From: Notospermus geniculatus
Taxonomy: Eukaryota; Nemertea; Pilidiophora; Heteronemertea; Lineidae
Assembly: GCA_002633025.1 (NCBI GenBank)
Contig: NMRB01000054.1
Location: 217,271 to 281,270 of the forward strand
Reading direction: 5' to 3'
Length of the DNA: 64,000 nucleotides
The notes below the pieces were generated by a model that worked only from the letters and a program-made list of their open reading frames with translations, did not search any database and was not told the origin of the DNA. Positions 21,834-33,600 of the stretch are shown here, piece after piece. Made by a program: the position numbers and the translations under genes. The first letter of the stretch is position 1. Every line of letters begins with the position of its first letter.

Positions 21834-22375
21834 ATATACATCGGGTATAGCCTACAGATTTGGCATTGGACTGAGTGCACTTCATGGGAACCTCTTCGAT
21901 AATACAGAATTTCCCTTGAAAAAATATTCTGGCGGTCGTATTATATATACTCATCAGCCATACGAAGTACTTCGGGAGAGCTGTAATCATCTTCTACTTG
22001 TTCGGTCCACATAATCACATCAAAATATCGACCGACTTAACCGTGCTTGACCTGGAGTTTCTTGGCAGAGGCAGTGAGCGAGTTACAAAAAACAACCGTT
22101 TTAGTGTACTCTGTCGGGCCTACTACAGGTTGGGCGCCTTTCATCAAATTTTTCATCCAATTTTTTGGAAATTCAAATTCCGGGCCTACGTGTATTGGGG
22201 CGTCAGTGTATAAACCCGCATGTAGCCTTTATTGAGCATATTCAGAAAATTGGATGAAAAATCGTGAACAGCGGGCATTACAGGGAAAGGAAAATCCTTA
22301 CTCTAAAAACTGCAAGACATTGAAATACATGTAGGGCTTTCATCTTCTGCTTGCATATACCGGTGTCGACTGAAG

Positions 22376-22845
22376 AGGCTGCAGTCTCACACGTGCGACA
22401 ATTTGCGTGCGATTGTATTTTTCTACGTTACGCAAACAATCGCAGAAATTATCGCAGATTTGTCGCAGACGTATCGCAGAATTTTCGTAAACTTAACGAT
22501 AATCAGCGTTTTTTGGCGTTCACTTGCAGTTGTTTGCGACAATCTGCGATTATAGATGCGACAATCTTGCGACAATACGGGTTTTCAGTCGACACCGGTA
22601 ATTTGGGTGTTATAAACGATTTTTTTGCGACATTGTGCGATATTTTGCGACAATCTGCGGTTGCTTTCCGATAGGTTGCGACGAGGTTAAATTTTTTGAA
22701 CACTTCGAAAATTTCACGATTATAAGCGGTTGCCTGCAATATTATCGCAAGGTCTGCGATAGTTTGCGCTAATTTGCGACAGTACACCTGCGATTGTCTA
22801 TCGCAATTAAACGCAGGCCAACAGTCGCACGTGTGAGAGTAGCTT
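22376..22845. mobile_element. 470-bp foldback rich in TTGCGACAATCTGCGA
   Basis: Ends GCAGTCTCACACGTGCGAC and GTCGCACGTGTGAGAGTAGC. The interior is a mix of direct and inverted CGCAGATTGTCGCAA words. Confidence 0.7.
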
Positions 22846-23326
22846 TAAACTTCACTCTTGCAAATTGCAAATCACCAACTAATATCGTGATCACATTTAG
22901 ATATAGAAAATATGTTTTTTTCTTACTGCCGATTGAAGCATTGCCATTGAAATCGTTGAGAAATGTGAAAAGCTACCAAAAATGAAATTTATTTTTTAAT
23001 TTTTTCCGCCTTCCTCAAATATTTCTCCTAAAAATCTCGAGAAACAAGGAATTACAAAAAGTCTGGCCTTATATATTATACCAAAATGTCAAACCAGTTT
23101 TTTAAAGCCCAAGAAACAATTTGTGGAAATGGTCTAATGAATCAATTACGAATCATTAACCAACAATTTTCCACTCTGTAATCGATTTCTTGTCGTTAAC
23201 AAACAGATCATGAAGGCTTACATCATCATAAAAAAGCTGATGATGATGGACAGATACAGAACTAGGCTAGAATAAATGATCATGCCTATTAAGTCGAAGC
23301 GAACAAAAAAAAATGAATATTTTCTG

Positions 23327-23622
23327 TACCGAACGCGATTCCTTTGCGAATTTCGTATCCGACACACTGTGCGTTGCCGCATCCGTCAACGCACACGATG
23401 GGACAATGGTTTCCTTTGGATGGCTAGACCGAGTGCGATCCGCTGTGCGTTGACGCAATGCGTCCAAAAATGATTGAAAAATTTTCAATTTTTCAGTCGA
23501 CGCATTGGTCAACGCACAGGTTTTTTAATGTGGCGCTGGTGTGCCTCATCACTTCATTGGATGTTGCTCAGCAACGCAAAGCATTCGCAGAGGCAACGGA
23601 TACGAAATCGCATTGGTGTACA
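23327..23622. mobile_element. Hairpin element with GCGTTGACGCA words
   Basis: Inverted GCGAATTTCGTATCCG and CGGATACGAAATCGC near the ends. Internal TGCGTTGACGCA palindromes. Limits approximate. Confidence 0.5.
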
Positions 23623-23703
23623 GTGTTTTTCTGGGCGATTTTTTGAAAACGACGGACAGGCATCGCACAGAACGACGGAATCGCGCCAGGTGTGTCCCTA
23701 CCC

Positions 23704-23853
23704 AGCCTAGCGCATTTGCGGCAAAACTCAATCCGTTAGGGGTGTTTTTAAAGTCGACTGGCCCGACGCTGTCGACTCGTCATTCAGCCAGGCCAGTCGA
23801 TTTTAACAGACACCCCTAACGGATTGAGTTTTGTCGCAAATGTGCGCTTGGCT
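23704..23853. mobile_element. 150-bp hairpin MITE, CTCAATCCGTTAGGGGTG family
   Basis: Near-perfect inverted arms around GTCGACTCGTCATTCAGCC. A second copy in copy C intron at 34906-35062. Confidence 0.8.
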
Positions 23854-24626
23854 TAAGACCTACGGTATATGGACTAGGTCCACCAACGGCGACGGTAGCA
23901 CTAGACGTAGGCGGACAAGTGAAATCCCGTCTTTGTGAACACATTGGATACAGATTGGGCTTTGGACTGAGTGCACTACGGGTTCCAACCGTCTTCGATA
24001 ATACAGAATTTCCCTTGAAAAAAGTAAATTATGCTGTGGTCGTATTTATTATGCGCTCATAAAGCCCTTGCAAATACTTCGGAAGAGCGATGATTTATAT
24101 CTTCTGTCTGTTCGGTCAAAATATCGACCGATTATACGTGCTTACCTGGAGTTTGGCATGTGGCGGAGGCAGTGAACGAGTTACCGAAAACAATCCTGTT
24201 TCAATGTCCTCTGTCGGCCATAGGCCCTACTCTAGGTTCGGGTGCATTCAGAGATTACGTCGGATGGGCCAATGACATAAGGAGACTGGAAGCAAGGAAA
24301 GCCATGAAAGGGTAATGCTAGAAATCATTCATTTATTTTGTTCGCCTCACCTTGGACTAGGCATGACATGACGATTAGCCTAGTTTTTATCCATCTCTTG
24401 GCTCCTCATCAGCTAGATGGACTCTACCATCGTGATCTGTTTGCTAAAGACTTGATGTTGATTACAGAACGGTCTAATTGGCAGATTATCTGTAATTGAT
24501 TCACTGGATTGACTTCGTCACAAATTGACTTTGATGGTTTGACATTTTGGAATATATATCAAACTTCACTTTAGCCCTGTGACATAAGTAGACAGGATAC
24601 CATCAGTAGTTATCGATGCCGGCAGA

Positions 24627-27600
24627 ATGCTCCACAGACTGCTACTTTTTCTGGGTCTTTCAGGTAAGTTATAAAATCATCAATTTCAAGGCGTTTTACA
24701 AAGCAGACACGATATTTGTGCTCTAGACTGATAACCCATCAAAACACACCCGTGACGATGATCATGCAGGACAGTAAACCATACACACTCTAAAAAAATT
24801 CTTGTCGTCGTACTGACACAAAAAAATATTCGTCTCCACTTGAGATAAAAATCACGGCTTGAACGCTTGTTCGTAAAAGAAGTTACTTTTGGATCTCAAG
24901 TTGAGATCTTTGAAACTCGGTAAGAATAACATAAATACTGATATCTCAAATAGACATATGACTGTCTCCAGTCAGATTTTCTACATGACATATTGTGCTC
25001 TTATCTGGAGACAACAAAATTTGTCTGTGAGTACTCAATAATATTATTTAGAGAGATGTAATGTGTTGACCTGAGTGAACTGTCATCTATCTACATGTAG
25101 GCTAAAATATATTCACATGAGATGACGCTCCTTTCGAAAATGAGTCACTGCTGTATATCTGGAGACTAAAAGATGTGCAGCTGAGACGCAACTGCATCAA
25201 TCCTATAGTTGAGTCTTTTGGTCCGGGTAACATCGCAATTTGCAAAGACCGCAACTCGTAATAACTTTAACCTTAGCCAATAGGCCGAGAAGCTATTTAG
25301 AATTCAGTTGGATGGGGTATACCAATGCACAGCACTAATTCTGAAATGAAAACATTCACATACTATACATGTATTTGTGTCTCAGATTTCAAACCATAGT
25401 TTATCAATATTCTTATATGTGTTTGCTTTCGAAAGTCAGCGTTCCTAATTTTTGAGAATTACAACATTGTTATCTCCAGGTGGCCCGCCCATCCTGGGAA
25501 CCCAGGGCATTTCCACTCTGCATAGCGCGTTACAATGCCCTGGGGAAACCCACCCCGTTTTGATGGGGAAGAGGGCTGTTCCCTCATGTGTACTCGCCAA
25601 CTGGTAATTCACGAATAAACCATGCAATGCAGTGGGGGATCGCCACTTGATGTAATGGGCACACATCGCGCCTAGTGCTGTAACGTATGCACATATATCT
25701 GGTGTTATGAGTTAGCGGGTACCAGTCTCATAGCAATGCATCCCATTCCATAATTTATGCATGCTGTCGGAATGATAGCTGCCCCAAACACATGAACTGG
25801 ATCATACCTTCGTGTTTTGAACCCGTCGGTACTTACCCATTATCTAGATAATCCATGACAACCAGTTTTACGCGAAGTTAATTCAGGAATATTAAAAAAT
25901 CCAGCGAGTTTGTCAGCGAATCGAGGAATGTTTGAAACCACCATATTTGGGAGTGACCATGGCGGGAGAGAAGCTTCGCTGTGATTGGTTGTATTCAGCG
26001 ACAGATTTTCTGTCGCTAGTTCCAAGCGAAAAGGCGCCAATTTCAACAGGGCCTCGGACGTGCGAATAGGGGAGCGCGTTTTAGAGGACCTGTTGCAAGA
26101 GGATGTGGCCCGCCCTGATCCAGTTTATTTGCAATGACCCATATCTCGGTTCGATATTATTGATATCTCAAGCGCGAGCTTATGTTCCAAGCGCGAGATA
26201 CGTTGTGTATCGGAAGGCTTAACACGCCATTTTTCTCAGGTAGAGTCACAGATATGTCAAGTTTAGTCCATAAGACAGATCCTTTCTCGATTCGAGATAC
26301 TATTATCTCAAATACAAGATATTTGTGTTTCAAAGCGCTTTAAGACTCCACTTATCTCAAGTGGAGACGAATATTTTTCTGTGTGTAATCCTGTGGCCGA
26401 TGGATACTTAGAAATATCATGAGACGATTCCCCTTCCTTTGTAGGTGCTGCTGTTGGCAATGCACAGTTCGATGAATACCAATCGCCGCATGAGCTATGT
26501 AAGTCTATATCTTACTAAGGGCCTGTCACACTGAAGTAGTTCTCAAAACGTCCTGCCCCGTCCGAAAAAAATCGTAAAACGGGCTAGAACGCGTAGGCCT
26601 AACGCTTGGCCAAATAATGCATCGATGTTCTGGAGCACCCTTCCCGTCCATGAAGTTCATAGAAAGACTGTAAAAAGTTGCCACTGCGTCCACTCCGTTC
26701 GCACACAGTTTGAGCCGTTCGGCAAAATATTCAAGAACGTACCGGTAGGCCTACTGAGAACAAGCTCAATGTTATTAGGTTGGGGCATAAGAACTCATGA
26801 ACATTAATGTAGATGCAGATCTAGCACGGGTAAAGGAAACCTGCGGCATTCCCAGGGCCCCGTGGGTCGTCTTCTACTCTCTCTCGACCTTTGCTTCCAG
26901 ATGAATTCCGAGGCCCCCCTTCCCGGAACAGTCACCACTTACTCCAGGACACCTTGTTTCCCGTCCACTATGACCTAACCATCAGACCAGATATCTATCA
27001 GGAGAGAGACGAAGACTTCAAATTCGACGGTAATGTTACCATCTTCTTCGACTGTCGCCGGTCTACCAACAGGATAAAACTCCATTCAACCGAACTTAAG
27101 ATCGATCTGGCTTCGATCCGGCTTAGCGGTGATCACGATCGTTTGGTGGTGAGAGGGACGAAGGAGGACAAAGACAAAAGCTTCGTAACCTTCCGCCTGA
27201 ACAAGCGACTGAGGAGAGGACGTCATTATGTCATAAGGCTCTCTTTCAGTGGGCGATTAATACGATATAACCGAAATGGGCTATACTTTTCAAGATATAT
27301 GGTGAACAAAACCCAACAGTAAGTGAAGCTGAAAAGGTAAATGTCATCCTGGGTAAAATTACCCAGGATCTCAATCTTCACCAAAGCAATACCCTGGGTG
27401 TAGTTTCGGTAGCCGAACATCACCCAGCATCCGCAATCTGTGCCTAGGAACGAGTCCTATTTAGAAATCCCGTGGAATCCGCGGTATTTGTTGAGTGTAG
27501 CTGTTCATGACATTCTTCACGTGACCACGGCCGAAACAACCTCGAATCCAGGTGTCATACTACGATGTTGTGATGTTCGGCTACCGAAACTACACCCAGG

Positions 27601-30600
27601 GTATTAGTTCGGTCAATAAGCTCGAAATGTGACCCAATCAGGACATAGCGGATAAAAGCGCCATTTTTGGACCAAATGTTCCTTTAATATGGTACTTCAA
27701 TGGGCATCCTAGCTACGATAGAGGGCAGCACACCGAAACTCGGTTCTATACAATGGACGGCTTTTGTGTGGGAAATTGATCAGGACCGAGTTGCCAGTTT
27801 CATTTCAATAGATTTAACCACTGGTGACACCTATTGAGCCAGTGAGCTAGGGTCCTCATTCTAGAAGGGGCGCCCAGAGTCAGATCACCATGGTAACGTC
27901 AAAATCGGTGTTGAAGTTTAGGACACTGACTTTATCATTGGACCCAAGAACTTGTACAGGAAAATGGGACCCGATGTACAGCTAACTTTTGAACGGTTGG
28001 ATTTACACCCCATAAATGTATTATCAACAGATAGAAACATTGTGCCTCAGAAGCAGATAAGCATGATCTTAATTGTTTTCAGTAGTTATGTAATAAGAAA
28101 TTACGTTTTTTATGCAAATTAACACAAAACGGGTCAAAATATATAAAAACGTCGTTTGCAATTACAATCAGTTAAAAATTACTAAAAGCATGCTTATATG
28201 ATTATAAGGCACCATCTGTTGATAATACATTTATGGGGTGTAAATCCAACCGTTCAAAAGTTACCTGTATCGGGTCCCATTTCCCTGTAAGCCATGTCCT
28301 TGGGTCCAATGATAAAGTCAGTGTCCAAAACTTCAACACCGATTTTGACGCTACCATGGTGATCTCACTTGGGCGCCCCTTCTAGAATTGAAGTACCAAA
28401 GGAACATTTGGGGAAAAAATGGCGCTTTTGTCCAGTTTGTCCCGATTTTTTCTCGTTTATTGACTCTACCATATTGTTTTGGTAAAGATTGAGACCCCGG
28501 GTAATCTTTGTATATACCCAGGACGACATTTACCCGTTCAGCATTAAGTGAATGTTTTGTCTGGTTAAGTTGGACATACATGTACGGTAATTTAACTGAC
28601 ATTGTAACAAGCCTGGCGGCGTAAATGGTTCACGTGGAAGGAGTTTGAAATAAAGAATGTTCGCACAAAGACAGAAAACTGCCTTCGATACAAGAGCACG
28701 AAGTAAGTGCTCAACCTGATAGCCCTACACTATAAAACAGTCCAATGAACAGATGTTGTCATAGCTTGCGCAAAGTGCATTCAATTCAGGCCAACACACC
28801 GACTGAAAAAAGTAGGCTAAATCAACCCTCCCTCTCCATCATGATGAAACAAAACAAGCCCAACCCAGTACGATACTCGCGCAAAAAGGGTGAGTGATAA
28901 TCCACGGCTCGTCGTAATGAAAACGTTCATGCACCATGGCTAAAGATAGAGACTGACCTCAAACCACTTCTAAATATAAATCCACGTGCTTCTCAACCTC
29001 GGTGCCACATCGAGATCGAACTAAGACAGGAGTTTCAATTTAATTGACTTAAAACTAACAAAGTTATTCCAATTATAATCAACTACAAAACGAAGATCTA
29101 CCGGACTACAAAAGGAAGACCCCCCACAAAAACATGGAAGCCATCACAGTATCTCTTCCAAATTTTAATGACTTGCCACACTCATCAAAAGACCCCTTTT
29201 CCAGCAATTTCATCCTATTCAAACCATTCAGTACTTTTGTTCCAATATAGGCCTACTGGGCCTACTTAGCACAGGTCAATGTACATGAAATCATTTCTTT
29301 GTATTACAAAGTTTTCACTTTCTTAGCCAATTAGATTCATTGCTTTACATTTGATACTTCTTCACAAGACCCATTGTACACAGAAGTTTCAATTCATTTG
29401 ACTGAAAACTAACCAAATTATTCCAATTACAATCAACTACAAAACGAAGACCCACCGAACTACAAAAGGAAGACCCTGACAAAAAATCATGGAAGCCATC
29501 GCAGTATCTCTCCCAAATTTTAGTGACTTGTTACACTCATCAAAAGACCCCTTTTCCAGCAATTTCATCCCATTCAAACCGTTCTGGACTTTCTTCCAGT
29601 GTATGGGCCTACATGTATAGGCCTACCACAGGTCAAAATGTACATGAAATCATTTCTTTGTATTACAAAGTTTTCACTTTCTTAGCCAATTACATTCATT
29701 GGTTTACATTTGATACTTCTGCACAATACCCATTGAAGACAGAAGTTTCAATTCAATTGACTAAAAACTAACCGAGTTATTCCATTTATAATCAACTACA
29801 AAACGAAGATCTACCGGACTACAAAAGGAAGACCCCGACAAAAAATCGTGGAAGCCATCGCAGTATCTCTCCCAAATTTTAATGACTTGTTACACTCATC
29901 AACAGACCCCTTTTCCAGCAATTTCATCCTATTCAAGCCGTTCAGAACTTTGTTTCAGTATACTGGGACACTTAGCACAGGTCAATGTACATGAAATCAT
30001 TTCTTTGTATCATGATTTCATGTATTATGATTTCATGTACATTGACCTGTGCTAAGTAGGCCCAGTATATTGGAACAAAAGTACTGAATGGTTTGAATAG
30101 GATGAAATTGCTGGAAAAGGGGTCTTTTGATGAGTGTGGCAAGCCATTAAAAATTTGGGAGAGATACTCTGATGGCTTCCATGATTTTTTTGTGGGGGTC
30201 TTCCTTTTGTAGTCCGTTAGGTCTTCGTTTTGTAGTTGATTATAATTGGAATAACTTTGTTAGTTTTAAGTCAATTGAATTGAAACTTCTGTCTTCAATG
30301 GGTCTTGTGAAGAAGTATCAAATGTAAAGCAATGAATCTAATTGGCTAAGAAAGTGAAAACTTTGTAATACAAAGAAATGATTGCATGTACATTGACCTG
30401 TGCAAAGTAGGCCCAGTAGGCCTATATTGGAACAAAAGTACTGAATGGTTTGAATAGGATGAAATTGCTGGAAAAGGGGTCTTTTGATGAGTGTGGCAAG
30501 TCATTAAAATTGGGGAGAGATACTGCGATGGCTTCCATGATTTTTTGCCAGGGTCTTCCTTTTGTAGTTCGGTGGGTCTTCGTTTTGTAGATTTTCAGGG

Positions 30601-33600
30601 TCTTCCATCTTCGATATTCGGGGTCTTCCATCTTCGATCTTCGGATTGTAGACACCCGGTATTTGCTCGTCCGCCCGTGAGCCCGAGATTGAATGTGTGC
30701 TCATCAGCCTCCGTCCCACTTTCGGACTCCGTCGGTAATAGCTGGCCTATGTAAACCCCGCATGGATTTTAACCAATCGGATTCATTTCTTAATTATGAG
30801 ATCGGTAGAAAACCACAAAATGCCCAAAAAACATATTAATCGCAAACTAATCGGTTTTATTATTAGCCCGGACACTACTAGGCATAAAAAGTAACATATA
30901 CCAGCTGAATGTTTTGAAAGCCAATAATGATTTAGTGCCGAAAAGTGCGTTGAAAGCTCATTTTGGACCAAATATAATGGTCACTAAAAGGACTATAGGC
31001 CCACGTGAACCAATAAGTTTTTCGTCAAAGCGAATTCTTGATTCTGGTTCTTGCAGCTATATGGCTATTACTGACATGGAATCCAATGGCGCAAGACGAA
31101 TGTTTCCATGTTTTGACGAACCAGCGTCGAAGGCGACGTTCAACGTGACCGTGTTGAGAAAGTCATCCCATGTGGCTCTGTCCAACATGCCTCTGATCAA
31201 ATCAGAGTTATTGTAAGTACACGGCTCCTGAAGTCATCATGCGCTGTATACCAGCTCCAGCTGTTCCCTCCAGGTCAGTAGTGCTCACCGGGAGGGACCA
31301 GCCCCAGACGAAGTATTTTCGTAATGACATCCGGGTACCCGCGACCTGATCCTGGACATGCTAGATTGGTACCCGGACAACCCAACAGTTCAGTTTTTGG
31401 TCCTGGTTGCTTAATTTAGCACACACCATTTGTCTCAGGTTGTGTCACAGATATATCAAGTTTTGTCATTAGACAGATGCTTTCTCGATTAGAGATAATT
31501 ACACTCTTAAAAAATTCTCGTCGTACTGACAAGCTGGAACTCGTTCTCAGAATATGCTTAAATTGACAGGGTCTATCTTGTCAATTGACAAGTTTTTAAC
31601 TTGTCATCCTCGGAAAAGAGACATCTTATCATTGAAACAACTACATCTCGTCATTCAGGCTAAACAAAAATAAAAAAATATGCGCCAAGAGACCGGTATG
31701 CGGTAGTTACAAGTACTAATATCAGGTACATATGAAAGAAAAACTCTCCCAAATTTCAGGTCCTACGGCGGGATTCGAACCTACGACCTATGAAATGTAT
31801 AAACTACTAGACATAACCCCTAAACCCTCGTGGCTATAATTGAGGCAACGATGGTGACAGCATGCTTAGAGTTCAAGAAATTGAGCGATAAATGTGAGGG
31901 AAGCGCATGCGCAATAATGTCCTGCCACCTGCAACTTATCGCCATAACTAGAGAGACCTTGTCAACTGGATAAACTGAACTCCTCACAGAGATGTGCGAC
32001 TCGCCATGACAAGTAAATTGTGTCATGAATGACGTAATTCGTCAGGCTGACTAAAGCATCTCATCAATATTCGCAGACAAGTTGCGATGACAAGAATTTT
32101 TTAAGAGTGTATCTCAAATACAAGATATTTGTGTAAGCGCTTCAACACCCCACTTAGCTCTGTCACATTACATGACTTCCGCATTCCATTAGGTCGAAGA
32201 TAGGTGTTGCCAGACTTTATCTCAAGTGGAGACGAATATTTTTCTGTGTGCTGTACCTTTCAGAGCGAATGGATGGTACGTCGACACCTTTGACAAGACA
32301 CCAATTATGCCGACGTATCTGGTGGCTATAGCGGTCACTGATTATAAATTTAAACAAGGGTACACGAAGCACGGGGTTAAGGTAGGTGAGACGAGGCAAT
32401 GAGGTACCGGACACCGAAATTAAGATATGAAGGAAAACAAAAAGCTGCATACAAATGAAGACTGAATACATGTAAATGTTTCTTTCATAACATCTTTTTA
32501 GATTCGAGCTTGGTGGCGAGAGGATGAGCTTTACAAAGTCGACCACGCCCTGGCCAAAGTGATCCAATCGACCGAATGGTTTACTGAATACACCGGAATA
32601 AATTATACTCTTCCCAAGATGGGTAAGTGAATCATAATACATGTACCATGCCATAACATTACCGATGTGAGGAGTGTTACACTTACAGGTGATGAAGTTA
32701 TCGACGATGTGGCAGCATCTTCGATAATCGAAGGCCGATCTTGTAGAATATGTACGAAATAAACAATAGTGAGGTTTCGGAAATCTGACGAAACAAGAAG
32801 TACGAAATACGAAATTGGACTTCGTTTCCATGACGTATAATGTATTCCAGGAGATCGATGGTTGGTACCACAAATATCGCCTGCTGCAAGAGCGTTTTTA
32901 GCGTATGACGCAAGACCGAGCGGAGTTACGGTGTATATTAAACTTTGAAATTTATCTTTCGTTTGCACTTCGTAGCTAGGAAATGGAAATTTAAAGATTC
33001 AAGATGCATCATAACAGTCTCGGTCTTACATGATATGCTAAAAGACGCACTGGCAGCAGGGACATTTGTGGTAGCAACCATCACCAGAAATACATTAGGT
33101 CCTGGAAATGAAGTTGATTTTCGTATTTCGTACTTCGTCTTTCGTCAGATTTGCGAAACCTCGCTAATAATAAAGTTTGACGAAACAAGACGTTGAGCAC
33201 AAATTAAGCGCTTCTTTATTCTCGACCACAGACAACATTGCCTTGCCAGACTATCCAAGAAGCGACGGTATGGAAAACTGGGGCCTGGTCACCTATTCCT
33301 CGCTGGGAATGCTGTATGACCCTGCTGCCTGGGGCGCATCATTTTATAAGGGTTTTGTTACATGGTGTACAGTCCACGAGGTGGCTCACCAGGTGAGGCG
33401 TCCTTTGGGATACTTTTGCCGTACACTAAGAGTAGTTTTAAGTTGTTCAGAAAGAACTTGAACTTTTTTTAGAACATTTCACTTACTCAGACATCTGCTT
33501 TCCTCTTCCAACGTCCACGGGATGTTACGAAATCACTATCCCACGTCAGTATTTTAATTGCTTTCTTTTGAAAAGAAAAAGGGTATCGCTTGAACTCTGT

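Larger units (their letters stand above)
20735..22150. repeat. Duplicated upstream block, first copy
   Basis: Upstream of copy B. Stretches such as AATTACGAATCAT, CTTGTCGTTA, GAACTAGGCTA and GTCAAAATATCGACCG-type sequence recur in the same order and orientation at 23147-24250. The two copies are about 2.1-2.4 kb apart and carry different MITEs. Confidence 0.75.
23085..24250. repeat. Duplicated upstream block, second copy (orphan promoter-proximal sequence)
   Basis: Same order and orientation as 20735-22150, but no first exon (MLHRLLLF) follows. Homology to the region next to copy B stops around ACCAAAATGTCAAA. An inverted relative of the same promoter-proximal sequence stands directly upstream of copy C at 24400-24600. 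Confidence 0.65.

Noticed and set aside
32217-32873. 218-codon minus-strand frame
   Set aside because: Antisense shadow of copy C exons 5 and 6 plus intron; the plus-strand exons have splice sites and paralogue support.
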